A DNA stretch of 64,000 nucleotides from Canna indica (taxonomy: Eukaryota; Streptophyta; Magnoliopsida; Zingiberales; Cannaceae), in assembly GCA_034359265.1 (NCBI GenBank), contig CP136898.1, positions 40,757,501 to 40,821,500 on the forward strand, written 5' to 3'. A program made the translations under genes and the position numbers. Under the pieces are notes generated by a model. It made no database searches. It saw only the letters and a program-made list of their open reading frames with translations, and had not been told where the DNA came from. Shown piece after piece: positions 10,163 through 23,114 of this stretch (within the stretch, counting starts at the first letter, position 1; every line of letters starts with the position of its first letter).

Positions 10163-12551
10163 CATGCAGCTCCTCTGCCCTCCAGCGGCGCAAAGTGCTC
10201 CAACCCACCTCATCAGTCAGGCTCTGCAAAACAGAAATCAACGACAAAGGGTGAGTTCAAAAAACTCAGTGAGCGGTTCTACCAACCCCCACAAATAAAC
10301 AACACATAGATAAGCAAGAATAACATCTATCTCTCCAGGAGGTAAAGCCGCGAAGGTGTGACTAGCTAATAGGCCAACTGGCCACTACCTACCGGAAGGC
10401 AGCCATCACCCAAATGGTGAAGAACAATAGGCCTAAGCCTACCATGCCCTAAGGCAACAACACATACTAGGATAATCGGGAAAGGCCCTCCGAACTTGCA
10501 TGACAAGACGCGTAGGGACAATCGGGATTCGCCCATCCGAACTTGCCCCTTTAAGATATCATAGAGTAATTGGGTAGGCCCTCCGAGTTTACTCTTAAAA
10601 GATATCACAGGAATAATCGGGAAAGGCCCTCCGAACTTATTCCTTAAAGCCACCTCGGGGATAATCGGGTAGGCCCTTCAAATTTATCCCACGAGGCCAA
10701 ACCAGAACAATCGGGAAAGGCCCTCCGAACTTATTCTGCTGGTTGGAACTTAGTCATCCAACCTCCCAGGCTTAGCCCGCAACCTAGCTCCTCTACGAGT
10801 CTCTCCGTCATTCATAAAGATATGGCGCACAATGACCTAAGTTATGGCTCTCCTCCGGTGTCTTAGGGGTGATCCTATTGAAAAGTTTCTCAACACTCCA
10901 ATACTCGGCCCAACTCCTAGACCCGTAATGTCATAAATCCTATGCAATTTCATTTCATGCAATAACTTGATTCTTTGGTTCATAACAGATTATGCTGACC
11001 CTTTTCATAATTTTTACTATAAAATTAAAATTTAAATCAACCATATTATGGTTTTATTTTAGGCTTTTGTTTTAGCTTACTGTTATGCCCTGTACTGATG
11101 TATCTAACCTGAATCAAGTCTCCAAAGTGTATCCTATGTTTCCTAACTATATTTTCTGGTCGAAATAATAGGTTACATGACTATGTTTAGAGAATTACAC
11201 ACACCATGAAAAATAATCTAAAATCATCTCAGCATACAATTCCAGCAACGTACAATTTTCAGCATATTATGAAATTAAATCCAAAAATTAATAGAAATTA
11301 AATCCTAAATGATCATTAGGAGAGAATACTAATCTCAAGATTTAATTCATAGAATTCATGCTTTTTAATCAAGATTAAAAGAATCTACCATGCTTTAATC
11401 AAGAAACTAATCAAGATTTAAAAATCCCCTTGTCAATAATCCTAATGGCATAATTTACAAGATCTTGATCCTAAATATGATTTCTACCCAAAAATCAAAG
11501 ATTTAATCCTAAGCATGCAATCCACAAATTAATGACTCAAATTAGATAGAAAGATCAAGATTTGCATATCAAGGAACAAGAAGGCTCATTCGGGCTTTTC
11601 ATCGAACACCTTGAGGACGACCCCGATTTCCTCCTTGGCCAAGCACCCCTAGGTTTATCCTAGGGCTGCCGAGCCCCTTAGGGAAGATGTTAGGGCCTTC
11701 TCAAGCACAAACTACAAGAATCACGGCAAGAACTCGAAAGAATGTCAAAATAATTTAAGAATAAAACAAGAACGCCAAGCCACCAAGAATGGCTTCAATA
11801 ATTTGAAGAAAACCCGAAAGAGAGAGGGTAAAACCACTCACCTTTATTTGGAAAAATGATTAGAAGAGAACCCTAGACAATGACCGTCGAATCGGCTTCA
11901 AGAAACTCTGTGGCTCAACCCAAAGAAGAGGAAGGGCAGGCGGCGGCTCACCTCAAGCCGCCATCTTGACGAGAGAGGGAGAGGGGAAGAGAGAGGCTGG
12001 CTCCTCTTGGCTCAGCTCCAAAAGGGAGGAAAAGGAGAGGAGAGGGAAGGGAAGGAGCCTTGGGCGGCTCGGCTCCAGGGGGCAGCGGCGGCTCCAAGGG
12101 GAAGAGGAAAGGTGGTTGGCGGCTGGCTCTCTTTCTCAAAACTTTGGGTGGCTCCAAAATAGGAGTCACAAGCTAAGGGGAGGGGGTTTTATATTCCCTC
12201 CTCAACCCTAACCCCTCTAACCCTTTATCCAACCCGCATCCACCTTAAGCCAAATCCGAACCCGCTGACTTAAATTAACTTAATTAAATCTTATTCTAAT
12301 CTCATAATAAATCATAAGCAATTAAATAGGCACATCCACATAACATAATTAAGCAATTATACACACACAACACCAAATTGAATAAATTAAACTACTCAAG
12401 CCAAATTCACATATTTCATATCCTACTTACCCGAGCTCGCAAGCTCGCGCCGGACCATGTGTCGACTCGGCTCGACCACGAACTAGTCCGCTAGGATGGC
12501 AAATACAAACATAAGAGAAAAATAATAGAATTAAATATCTAGGATATTACA
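10163..12551 (-). repeat. Element E 5' LTR, segment 3 (U3 end)
   Basis: Continues E's LTR from CATGCAGCTCCTCTGCCC to the terminus GGATATTACA. It includes an array of about six degenerate units of the form ATAATCGGG(A)AAGGCCCTCCGAACTT at 10470-10740. At 11940-12180 a GC-rich purine-biased patch yields overlapping open frames on both strands that I regard as noncoding. Confidence 0.82.
10470..10740. repeat. Degenerate direct repeats in element E LTR
   Basis: Units of roughly 50 bp share AATCGGG followed by GCCC(T/A)(C/T)CGAACTT, starting near 10474, 10520, 10569, 10615, 10662 and 10710. The truncated 3' LTR keeps only the first unit (2453-2478), so the deletion breakpoint lies in or beside this array. 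Confidence 0.7.
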
Positions 12552-13056
12552 CCTCCTATATGTGTAAACTGAGTTGTAAGGTTATATAAGGAGTTGAGAC
12601 TGCTCAGTGCATAGACGACAACAAACCACTTCTATTATCTTCAAGCCAAGATAGAATTGTGCTGTTAACTCACTACAACACAAAGACTGTATGGAGGATG
12701 AAACTCTATGATTGAGTTGTCATAGAGAGGTAAGTCGGTTAGTACTTGTAATAGCAAATAGGTTCATTGTTATTTTTAATTCATTGTAGTACTGATAGTT
12801 GGATTTTGGAGTGTGAAGTCCTGAAGCTAATATTGTACTTGTTGGTAGTAGATTGGACATCTATCCGGTGAGGGCCCCGCAGATTAGGTGATAAGTTTTG
12901 TTACTGAACTGCGTAAACAGTTCCTTGTGTTTGCGGGTTTCTTTATGGTTATTATTTGTTACTTAACCTGTCTCTTCAAAATAGTTGCATAAGCAGTTAC
13001 AACTTCCTTTGTAATTATCGTCTTTAACAAAAGCTCCCCTAGAAACTATTCTATCA
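12552..13056 (+). repeat. Element D 5' LTR, second part
   Basis: Matches 24336-24836 (AGTGCATAGACGACAACAAA, CTCACTACAACACA and AACAAAAGCTCCCCTAGAAA in both, with few changes). It begins with the right-hand CCTCC duplication of element E and ends CTATTCTATCA. The primer site TTGGTATCAGAGAG follows at 13058. Confidence 0.88.
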
Positions 13057-13057
13057 A

Positions 13058-13071
13058 TTGGTATCAGAGAG
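13058..13071 (+). other. Element D primer binding site (tRNA-iMet type)
   Basis: TTGGTATCAGAGAG lies directly after the LTR end and is complementary to initiator-Met tRNA except at its last bases. It fixes the plus orientation of D. Confidence 0.88.
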
Positions 13072-13130
13072 GTTGTGCTAACCTTTACTTACACAGATCC
13101 TTCGAGTGTCTCTTTTCTTTCAGGCTCAAT

Positions 13131-14560
13131 ATGGAAGGAATGTCTATGGGGAATTCTATCAATGTTCCTCCATTACTCATTGGAACAAATTATGCTTATT
13201 GGAAGGCTCGAATGAGAGCTTTCATCAAGTCTTTGAATGATCACTACTGGGACACTATAGAGATTGGTTACACTCCTCCAATGATAAATGGGACTAAGAG
13301 GAAACCTAAAAGCCAGTATTATGAAGCAGAAATTGTTGCAACAAACTATGATAATAAGGCTCTAAATTCAAACTTATCTCAGCTTATACTCTAGCCAAGC
13401 AGGCTTGGGAGATTTTAGAAACCAACCATGAAGGATCCCTGACACTTCGGAAATCCAAATTTGAAATCCTCAACACTAGATTTGAATATCTGAAGATGGT
13501 AGAAGATGGAAATATTCAACCGACTAAAGAATCCCTGATCTAAAAAATATTCTCACAAGGAAAAGATGAAAAATCTTGCCTTCAGTGCTACTGAGGATGA
13601 GATTAATTTTGAAGACTATTCTGAAGATGAGATGGATGCTGTCTTTGCCCTTATGACCAAGAACTTCAAGAGATTCCTGAGAGCTAAAAATAGGCAAAAC
13701 CAGAACTCGCAGTTGCATTCTTAGTTCCAACAACAGTTTCAACTGACTAGTTCAACCAGTTCTAAATCAAATTTCTCTACTAGAGAAAACAGAAGGAGTC
13801 AATCTTCAGGTCTCAAAAATTATTCAAAATAGAAGTTCAAAGGTATCAGATGTTTTGAATGTGAATGATATGGACATGTCATATTCGAATGTCCAAATCT
13901 TCAAAAGAGGTCCAAGAAGTCATTTACTGTCACCTGGAGTGATGATGATGAAGAAAATGACTCTGAAGAATCTGAAAATGGAAATTTTACAGCCTTCACA
14001 GCTAGTATTGGTGATTCAATTAGAACTTCAGAAAACTCTGATGCAAAAGATGATAAATGCATAGTTCAATGAGTAGGCAATCTTGAGGAAGCCTACCATG
14101 AGAAGTTTGACAAATGAGTTGAAGTGGGAAAGCTGAACAAGTCTCTTAGTAATCAAAATAAATTGTTGATTTCTAAAAAGAAGAACCTTGAACACGAAAT
14201 CTAATATCTTCAAACTCAATTTGCTGATAAGGAAGACAAAAAATCCAAATTATCTGTTGAACTTGAAAAGGTAAAGAAGGAAATAAGAATGATGAATTCT
14301 AGTAGTACTCTTAACGAAATTTTGAGTGCAGGAAAATTTCCCTCTAATCACAATGGTCTAGGGTACACTGGTTCATCCCAGTTGTAACCCCAGTCTCAAC
14401 GGTCTACTCAATTGAGGAACTTTCAGAGAGGTTCTTCAAGTTGACAACAACCTACTAAAAGGGGAAAGCCACAGGGTGCCCATAAGTTATTATTGCAAAT
14501 GCAAAGGACACATTATAGAAAATTGATTCAAACTCTCTAACAAACTGAGAATGAAGAATC
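13131..14560 (+). pseudogene. Element D copia gag remnant
   Basis: The ATG at 13131, 60 bp after the primer site, opens a copia Gag: PPLLIGTNYAYWKARMRAFI is the usual N-terminal motif in which Gag begins its helical domain. The frame breaks at 13394 after SNLSQLIL. Later pieces keep Gag-like text, such as KNLAFSATEDEI and MTKNFKRFLRAKNR near 13570-13690 and a knuckle-like RCFECE stop YGHVIFECPN near 13850-13890, where one knuckle residue is replaced by a stop codon. Stops after about every 50 codons show long decay. Gag would package RNA in the cytoplasm; no function remains. Confidence 0.75.
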
Positions 14561-17534
14561 ATGAGAAATCTCCAAGGTAAAAAAGTTAAGCAAATTTGGG
14601 TAAGGAATGTTGATCATAATTATCATGTTGTTTTTTTGTCAAAGACTGTTTCTTCTCTTAGTTCTTGGAATTTCGATAGTGGATGTTCTCAACATATGAC
14701 AGGGAGTCCAGATAATCTGAAAGATATTCAAAAACATAGAGGAGCAACTGTTACTTTTGGAGATTTAGAACATGAGAATTTTATAGGAGTTGGAACTCTT
14801 AATGTTCCAAGAATTTCAAATTTGGAAAATGTTCTACTTGTTGAAGATCTCAAGGTTAATCTTGTAAGTATAAGTCAGCTTTGTGATCAAAATTTAAATA
14901 TTCAATTTACCAGGAGCAGCTGCAGAGTTTTTGATGAGGATGATTACTACATCCTTGAGGGAAACTGATCAAAGGATAACTGCTACAAAATAGCTTATTC
15001 ACCTTCTTGTTTTTCTGCTGTTTTATTTGACATCAACCTGTGACATTAACGACTTGGCCTTGTTAATTATAGAGATCTCATGAATCTTGTAAAGGGCGGA
15101 GCAGTTAGAGGAATTCCTAAGCTGCCTGGAGAAGTTGAAGGTGTTTGAGGTCCTTGTCAAGAAGGAAAACATACGAGGTGTCTCATGACAAGTTACAACT
15201 GGTCGCTACATCAAGACCTCAAGAGCTTCTTCATTTGGACCTGGTTGGCCCTATGCAAGTGGAAAGTATTGGAGGTAAAAAGATGTTCTTATGTGAGTTG
15301 ACGATTTCTCTCATTTTACTTGGACAAAAATTCAAAGAGAAAAGTCAAGTGCCTTTAACAATTTCAAATCTCTTTGCTTAAGGCTCCAAAATGAGCATGA
15401 GCTTTCTATTATGAAGATAATCAAAATAAGAAGTGATCACATAAAGGAATTTGAGAATATTTCATTCTCTGAGTTCTGTGATGAGAATGACATCCTTCAT
15501 GAATTCTTAGCTCCTAAGATGCCTCAGCAGAATGGTGTGGTTGAAAGAAAGAACCGCACTATCCAGGAGATGGTCTAAGTAATGCTTAATCCCAAACATA
15601 TTCCTAAGAGATTCTGGGCTGAAGCCATCAACACAATTTGCTACATCATCAATCGAGTGTATCTCAAACCAAAATCTGCTAAAACATCTTATGAATTATG
15701 GAAGGGAAGAAAGCCTAACATTACATATTTTCACGTTTTTGGTAGCAAGTGCTATGTTCTAAATAATAGGGGGTACCTTGGGAAAATGCAAAGCAAGAGT
15801 GATGAAGCCATACAAATACCAAGGCTTATCGTGTCTACAACAAACAGACACAAACTGTGATGGAATTAGCAAATGTGAAGGTAAATGACTTTCAAATCAT
15901 CCAGAGTTTGACTGCTGATGAGAAGACAGTTTCAACTATTAACAAAACTGCCCAGAACTCTGCCAAGGTCTCTAATCAATCAGTTGAAACTGCTGACACT
16001 GAGATTGATACTGAACATGATAATGAAAGTGATGACTCCGGAACTGCAAAAACTGCAAAAACTCTTAAGAATTGTCCCTTATAAAATATGATTGGAGATA
16101 AAAATAATGGAGTCAAGCCCAGGAATCAATCTAAGAAAAATCATTAGGACATGATTTGGTACTCTTGCTAGACATCCACAGTTGAACCAAAAAATGTCAA
16201 AGAAGCCTTGAAGGTTAAATTTTGAATTTCTACTATACAAGAAGAGTTGTAACAGTTCGTCAAAAATGATGTATGGGATCTAGTTTCAAAACCAAAAGGA
16301 GTCAATGTTGTTGGAACCAAGTGGGTTTTTAAGAACAAGACTAATGAAGCAGAGAACATTACAAGAAATAGCTACCGTCCTGAATGGATTTCTCAATGAA
16401 GAAATCTATGTTGAACAGTCCACAAGTGTATGTATACAGACTAAATAAAGCTCTCTATGGGCTTAAAAAGCACCTAGAGCGTGGTATGAAAGACTCACTT
16501 TGTTCCTGCTCTCAAAAGGCTATAAAAGAGGAAGTGCATATCAGACCTTGTTCATCAAAAGAAAGGAGTCTCAATTGATAATTGCTCAAATTTATGTTGA
16601 CGATATTATTTTTGGCTCAACTTCTGAATCTTATGTAGAACAATTTGTGAATGATATGAAATCTAAGTTCGAGATGAGCATGGTTGGAGAAATGAAATAT
16701 TTCCTCTGTCTCTAGGTGAAGCAATCTAAATAAGGGATATTCATTTCTCAAATCAAGTATGCCAAAAATTTGATTCACAAGTTTGGATTGGACAATTCTA
16801 AGGCAGTTAAAACTCCTATCTTAACTCATGAAAAACTGAGCAAAGATTAAGAAGGCAAGAATATTGATCCTAGTCTCTACAAAAATATGATTGGCAGTCT
16901 CTTATAATTGACAACTACCAGACCTGACCTATGTTTCAGTGTGAGTTTATGTGCCAGATATCAGGCAAATCTAAATGAGTCTCATCTTCAAGCAGTTAAA
17001 AGGATCCTGAGATATGTTAAAGGTACTCAAAACTTTGGTCTTTGGTATTGTATTGAATCTAATCCCTATCTAGTAGGGTTTACTGACGCACATTGGGCAG
17101 ATAATATTGATAACAAAAAGAGTACCACATGCGGATGCTTTTATATTGGATCAAATCTTATGGCTTGGTCGAGTGAGAAATAGAATTCCATCTCCCTTTC
17201 TTCTACAAAGGATGAATGTTTGGCAGCAGGCAGTTGCAGCACTAATTAATTTGGATGAGAAACATGTTGTTAGACTATGGGCTCAAACAGGAGGAAATAA
17301 TTTTATATTGTGATAATACCAATGTTATAAATATCTCAAAGAATCCAGTTATGCACTCTCGAACTAAACACATTGATATTTGATTTCACTACATCAGAGA
17401 GTTAGTTGAAAGTAGGGAGTTACAACTGAAATACATTTCTACAGATAGAATAGTTGCAAATATTTTCACAAAAGCATTGGATGGAGAGAGATTTGAGCAA
17501 TTGCGATTTGCTCTAGGATTATGTGTTATTTGAC
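14561..17534 (+). pseudogene. Element D copia pol remnant
   Basis: Copia-order domains are visible in pieces. The protease region has NFDSGCSQHMTG (about 14670-14700). A GAG-pre-integrase segment lies near 15050-15200. Integrase text includes HLDLVGPMQVES, PQQNGVVERKNRTIQEM (15520-15575) and PKRFWAEAINTICYIINRVYLKP (truncated here in mid-domain). Reverse transcriptase has QIYVDDIIFGST (about 16590-16620), with the catalytic YVDD intact. RNase H has FTDAHWADNIDNKKSTTCG and a decayed end near 17500. At about 16380 the sequence jumps from NSYRPEW to an EIYVEQS-like block, so the middle of RT is deleted. Many stops and frameshifts; dead. Confidence 0.8.
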
Positions 17535-17767
17535 ACTCTTTTTCTTTCACCGAAAAAAATGGAAAATATAAAAAGTTTTTAGTTATTTTTTCATTTATCC
17601 CTCCTCTTATCACTGTTTTGTTGAAGGAATATCATTTATGGGCGGGAGTTTTAGAATTTATTGCCCATCATTTTTGAGTCCTACTCGTGCGGCCTCCCTT
17701 TTTGGAATCCCAAACATTACGCCCCCAAATTCATTACTTTCGACGCTGCTCCTTCTCCAGTCCCCTA
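17535..17767 (+). other. Element D internal 3' region, before insertion F
   Basis: Noncoding sequence after the RNase H end of D, interrupted at 17767 by the SIRE-like element F. The continuation of D resumes at about 23115. Confidence 0.55.
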
Positions 17768-19492
17768 TGTTGGATGAAATGTCCACACAAGAGGGAGGAT
17801 GAATAGTGTGTCTACTAAATAATTGGCCTAAATTCGATTTTAATCGTTTCTTCGTTTACTTAGGCAAATTACAAGTTGAGTGACTAAATAGGAAAGCGAT
17901 AAATGTGAAGCAATAAAGACAAACAAAATATAAATGCAAACACAAGGATTTATAGTGGTTCGGCCCCAATGCCTACTCCACTACCTAAGCACCCCATTTA
18001 GGATTTCCAAACTTAGTTTTCTAGATTAAATCGTTTCCCTTACAAAGAGGACTTTGACCCGAAGAGTCTCACTCTCAACCTAAGGCACTTCCACACCCGG
18101 AAGTCTCCGCCTTCTTACCGAGAGCACTCTTCCACCTCAACCCTAAGGGACAACTCACCTAATCCTAGTAAACTACGTTTACACCGGTGGAATTAAGCCT
18201 CAAACACAAAGGCAACCACCCAATTTCAAGACCTACAATCTAGGTCTTACACAAACTCAAATCCAATAAATAAACACGTTCAAATAACAATAAAGATTAC
18301 AATGAAAATAGCTAAAGAATAAAACCAAGAATCAGTGCTCTTTTCCAAGCCTTCAAGCTTCCAACTCGCCAAGTTGTTGAGCTTGAATGAAGTCGAGTTG
18401 AGGAGAAAATTGGGCACTTGAGAAAATGTTGACGGAAGAAAAGAGTGCAGCAATCGATCTTAAGAAGGCTCAAATCTCTCCTTGATAATGCTCAATTAAG
18501 TCTCTAAGTGATGTAAAAGGAGTTAGGTGATGGGTATTTATAACCCCTTAACTGAACGGTAGCTCAATGGGCGGAAAACTAGACTTTTCCGTCGTTCGGT
18601 CCCTTGCCGGTCGATCGTCGGTCGACCGACCGACCGACCGCCCAGCGACCGCTAGCTCTCTGTGAATTAATCGCACTATTCGATCAACCGATCGGTCGAC
18701 CGACGCATGCACTGCCAAATTTTGGCACACTTCGGTCGACTGAATTGCCTACTGCCAGATTTTGGCAGCATTCGGTCGACTGACCGGTCGACCGAACCTG
18801 GACTGGACTGGGCAGTTTGGTTTTATTTGTTCGTTTTCTGGTTCTGTCTTCACTAAGTCTACTTATATAACATTTATTAACTTAAAGTTAATAACGTTAA
18901 AATATAAATGTTATATAAGAATTACCCCTCATTTGGATTCAATAAAAATATCTAAAAAATCAAAATCCTTAAGAATCAAAATCTAGTTTTTGGGGACTAG
19001 TACAAATTTTCGGAAAATGGGACTTTTCTAATTTTTCGGGTCAAGTAAGGGCAGGCTAAAGACTTCCAAAAAATCTTAAAAAATACCTCGTTATCTAATT
19101 TTAACCGAAGGAACAATTACCAATATTTTTTATGTCAAGAAACTATCTAGGTCATATAGCCCTCCATGGAGCTCCTTAGGCTTAGTGAGTTTTCAGGGCG
19201 GTTTCCGGATTTTCATGTTTGGAGTTCGGGATTAGTTTTTGGATTTCTTAGCATCATTATGAGGATTTATAATATAAACTAGACACCTTAAACCTAGACT
19301 CAAACTTCCTGAATGATTCGAGCACATTGACCAACGTCCTTTCGATTTCCCGATTTCTCCGATATTTCCGATCGAGACATCATGCGATAACCGATATGGA
19401 ACCTGCAAATAATTCTTAATGAAATCATTAGTTCCATGTTTGTTATCATCAAAACTGAGATTAAAATCAAGGTTGAAAACTTTAAGCCAACA
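17768..19492 (-). repeat. Element F 3' LTR (SIRE-type)
   Basis: From TGTTGGATGAAATG to AAGCCAACA, about 1.7 kb. It shares TTTATAGTGGTTCGGCCCC, GTTATCATCAAAACTGAGAT and a TATTTATA box (18535-18542; TATAAATA on the minus strand) with LTRs A, C and N. A palindrome cluster with CGGTCGACCGACCGACCG lies at 18596-18805, upstream of the box. Confidence 0.87.
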
Positions 19493-19514
19493 ATCTCTCT
19501 TTTTTTGATGATGA
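19493..19514 (-). other. Element F polypurine tract
   Basis: The minus strand reads CATCATCAAAAAAAGAGAGAT immediately before the LTR start TGTTGGCTT. This is the expected plus-strand primer of reverse transcription. Confidence 0.75.
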
Positions 19515-21860
19515 GTTGATGACAAACATCCTTAAGAAATTAAATATATATATATATATTAAAGCACAAATGATATCAACTAAGGGATTTCTCCCCCTAT
19601 CAACATGCATATCTATATAATAGAACTCCTCCTATCTATATGCATGATTTTCCTATATTTTCTTCCCCTTTACCTATATTTTCTCCTCCTTTTGACATCA
19701 ACCAAAAAAGGGCAAGAAAAGTCAATCTAGTCAAAGTTGAGATTCTAAAATTAGTTTTCATGAAGCATGAAGATCTCAACTCAAGGGATGAAAACATACA
19801 TACAAATGAGACTAATCAATACTTGATATCAAAGAATGTTAAACATAATCTAAAACTAGAAATCATGTATCAAACCCAAGTAATGATATTTCCAAGTATC
19901 GGTCAAGGAGTCAAAAATCATTTTAGAAATAATTTTTTTCTCTAAAATATTTGAACGATACCAAAAGTGAATTCAAAATATCTTACTTGAAGTCTCATTC
20001 GAAGATTGGACCAAAAAACAAAGTATCGAAAAAATGAACATTTGGAAAGAACGATACTTTAATGTTTCGAAATCCAATTTCAAAAATCCAAATCAAATCA
20101 CATTCATACTCAAGATTTTTGAAATTTTCATGCCAAAACTAGATTTTTCAAGGAAGATGCAGATTCAAGAATCAAGAAAAAATTATTTTTCTAAAATTCA
20201 TCGAGTTCTAGTGGCATTTTTGTAAATAACTGGATTTTTTAAAAAAAGTTTTTAGTTTTCATTCAAACTTTCTAGATATCAAGATATAATTATTTAAAAC
20301 ATGTTTATCAAGTTTGAAATGAAAATAGTATCATTTGGTCAAAATTTTATCTTAGCATGATTTCATTCAAAAATAAAGATGATAACATGAAATTGCTAAG
20401 AATCAAATTTTAACTTTTACTCATAGTTTTTCAAATTTAAGCATATGGACACCTAACATGAGTAAATCTAAACATGATTGTGAAGTTTGGACCTAAAATG
20501 AAGTTTCTAAGTCAATTTGTAGACTTAAGTCAACTCCACTCAACTTTAGGTCTCCTAAAGTGAACTTGTTATCCATTTATCCATTATCTCATGATTTTTC
20601 AATTTTAATTACATGGAAGCAAAGCATGAGTGAACTCAAACATGTTTATCAAGTTTCAACCTAAAATGAAGTCTCAAAGATGGATTTCTACCTAGAGCAC
20701 CTTTCATTCAATGAAATTGCCTAAGTATCAAAATTTTATCTACTCATGAAATTTTAATCAATTATCATGCAAGATCATTCATGAGCATAGAGAAATCATT
20801 TTAATCAAAAAAATAGAGGTGTTATGAAAGAATTTTACCAAAATAAAACTCATACCTCATTTATTGAGAAATTCCAAAATTTCTACTTTCTTTCCATTTT
20901 CCTTTAGCCTTCCAAATTTTACCACTTTCTCAACTTGCAATTAGGCTTCATTAGTATCATAATGATATAATATACCAACTAACAAGCTAACTTACTAAAT
21001 AGCAAAGGTTCAATGCAAAATTTCATTTAAAAGTCTTAACCTATGCTAGATAGTAGAGATTCATTTTGAAGAACTTATGATGATATCAAGATGAATAAAA
21101 GAGATCTTAAGATATGAAATATTTGAATAATAATATCTCTAAACATGTTTTACTAGTTTTGACTTAAAAGAGGTTCTCTAATAATAGATATTCGCCTAGA
21201 GCAAGTTTCATTCAATGAAATTTGTCTAAGTACTAAAGTTCTACCTACTCATGAGAATTCAAGGATTTAGCATGTGATTACAATCATGAGTAAAGAGACA
21301 CCAACAAAGGATTAATATTGAGGTATTATACTAGAATTTTATGAAAATCGAAATCATACCTCATACTTGAAAATTTAGCCTAACTAATCTTTTTCTTTTC
21401 AATTTCTAAAATCTTCCATTTTATCATAACTTGCAAGCAATGTTCATTTGTGGGATAATGAGAATATAATTACTAGCAAGTTATCATACTAAATAGCAAG
21501 GTGAAATATAAACATTCATTTGAGAATTTCAACCTAAGCTAGATAGTGAAAATTTCGTTTTAACTAAATTCGACATAAAACTAAAATGAATCGAGAGATC
21601 TCAAAATATGAAATTTTGAAACATACGATCTCCAACCCTTTCTATTGGTTGAAAACCGAAAGGCCACAATGAGCCTACGATTTAAAACTGCAAGGTCCAA
21701 TGAGCCCATTACAAGCTACATAGGTCTCCCAAGAGACTATAAATCAAAAATCAAAAATGTTTTTTGAATTCATATCGAGAGTGGAAAAAACTCAACCGAG
21801 TTATGCATAGTATCATAAACTTCAACTAAAATAGATTAAAGTTAGATAGAAGATGATACC
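19515..21860 (-). other. Element F 3' noncoding region with tandem duplication
   Basis: AT-rich and without supported coding sequence. Two imperfect copies of a segment of about 400-500 bp lie head to tail at about 20640-21040 and 21150-21530. Shared landmarks in order are TTTCATTCAATGAAATT, CTACTCATGA, CATACCTCAT and ACTAAATAGCAA. SIRE-like elements often have a long region between pol and the 3' LTR, sometimes with an env-like gene; I see no such gene here. Confidence 0.6.
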
Positions 21861-21880
21861 AAAAATATTTGATGCCAATT

Positions 21881-23108
21881 TTACCTAAGGCATCTAGGTG
21901 AAAGCTTGAAGTTGCAATCATATAAGAATCCTTCATTCAACTCTTTGGTCAACTTCAACACATCATCAATCCCTTGTGTGGTAGCTCCCCCTACAAGAGA
22001 ACCAGAAACCTTTGGTACCCAAAAACCTTTGGGTCCTAGGGGTTTAGTGGGCTTAGGTACCCAAAGTGTCTTCACAACACTTGAGTTAAATGGCATGCCC
22101 ATAGATACCACAACAAAAGCAATGTCCATTAAATTTCTTTTAGTTTTTGCTATGGACATGAGATTTATTATTTGAATGCTTGTCATTTGAACTAAGATGA
22201 GCATGAGCATTCTTGAGAAAAACATTCATCTTCTTATGATCATGAGGTCTAAAGGTAGAGTACTTAACATGATAAGCATGAGATGCATGAGTATTATCAA
22301 AAGTGTTATTTCTCCTTTTTGGATTCTTAAAGGTAGAAACTTTTGTAAATTCATTTACCTTTTTACTCAATACTAAAACCTCATTTTTCAAGTCATTCAT
22401 GGATTTATATAAAGCATGCATTTGAGATTTTAACATAAGATTTTCCTTATTGATTTTTGAGTTTTCATTTTTCAAAATCTCATTCTCAATTTTGAAACCA
22501 TTTTTCAAGTTTTCATTTTCAAGCTTTAAGTATTTAAGCTCAAGTTTAAATATATCATGACAATGATCAAATGAACTAGATTTCAATTTCTCATTTACTA
22601 ATTCTAGAGCATGCATATGTGAACAAAGTCTAGAATCCTCATTTTTAATCCTTTTGTTTTTCTTATCCTTTTTCAAGAGCAAGGCATACATGTTTTTATA
22701 GTCATCCATCTATTCATCAAAATAATGAGAGCTAGATGAGTTAATACTATTATTATTATTAACATGACTAGAAGGAGGGGAGTGTACCTCATTGTTATCA
22801 CTCATGAGGCATTCTTTTGAGATGACTTCATAGTTATGGCAAGAGAATGCTTCACTTGAGTGGAATGAGGATGTGGAAGCATTCGACCTCTTCTTTGTCT
22901 TGTTCTTCATAGTAGGGTAGTTCTTCTTCATATGCCCTTTTTCTTTGCACACATGGAAAATCACCTTCCTTTTTCGATTTTTCGTGCTCCTATGACTAGA
23001 GGCACTATGGGCTTCAAAAATCATATTACTATTGGGTGGATGACAATTGTCGTCACTCCCCTCATCAAACGTATTGTGCTCTTCGGTTTTTGCATAATTA
23101 TAAAGCAT
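21881..23108 (-). pseudogene. Element F SIRE-like gag, C-terminal half
   Basis: Two adjoining minus-strand frames carry the C-terminal half of a SIRE-like Gag. The upstream part (23108-22710) contains a knuckle remnant, FHVCKEKGHMKKNYP, in which the outer Cys residues of CCHC are lost, followed by a Ser/Asn-rich linker. After one stop, the downstream part (22709-22140) is a Lys/Asn/Glu-rich coiled coil with ENENLKNGFKIENEILKNEN and similar heptads. The last part (22225-21881) has LWVPKPTKPLGPKGFWVPK, matching the WVPK repeats that precede protease in SIRE polyproteins. Protease, integrase and RT are absent beyond it. No function expected. Confidence 0.72.
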
Positions 23109-23114
23109 GTTTAA

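Larger units (their letters stand above)
1803..12551 (-). mobile_element. Truncated Ty3/gypsy element E, with nested solo LTRs
   Basis: The insertion begins TGTCATGACCC and ends GGATATTACA, flanked by perfect 5-bp duplications CCTCC (1798-1802 and 12552-12556) inside the LTR of element D. On the minus strand its LTR begins TGTAATATCC, a start common in plant gypsy elements. The minus-strand order is 5' LTR (12551 to 4999), primer site, gag, zinc knuckle, protease, partial reverse transcriptase, then a truncated 3' LTR (2478 to 1803). YxDD, RNase H, integrase and the start of the 3' LTR are gone. Solo LTRs A and B interrupt the long 5' LTR. Without them E is about 5.9 kb. Confidence 0.88.
17768..23110 (-). 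mobile_element. Truncated SIRE-like copia element F
   Basis: Minus-strand element missing its 5' LTR, the N-terminal half of gag and all of pol. The order on the minus strand is gag C-terminal half (23108-21881), a long noncoding 3' region with a tandem duplication (to 19513), a polypurine tract, and a 3' LTR (19492-17768). The LTR belongs to the same family as solo LTRs A, C and N. The sequence next to it (CATCAAAAAAAGAGAGAT on the minus strand) is the expected polypurine tract, so this LTR is not solo. No matching target duplication was seen at the ends, consistent with truncation. Confidence 0.8.

Noticed and set aside
9485..10298. Several 60-90 codon frames in LTR B
   Set aside because: No domain, no conservation expected, inside an LTR with TG...CA ends.
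11948..12211. Pro/Arg-rich frames on both strands
   Set aside because: They lie in the LTR of gypsy E in a purine-biased GC-rich patch with no homology; composition alone explains them.
19493..19497. F LTR as a solo LTR with target duplication
   Set aside because: Flanks CCCTA and ATCTC differ, and a polypurine tract with SIRE-like internal sequence follows, so it is a 3' LTR of a truncated element.
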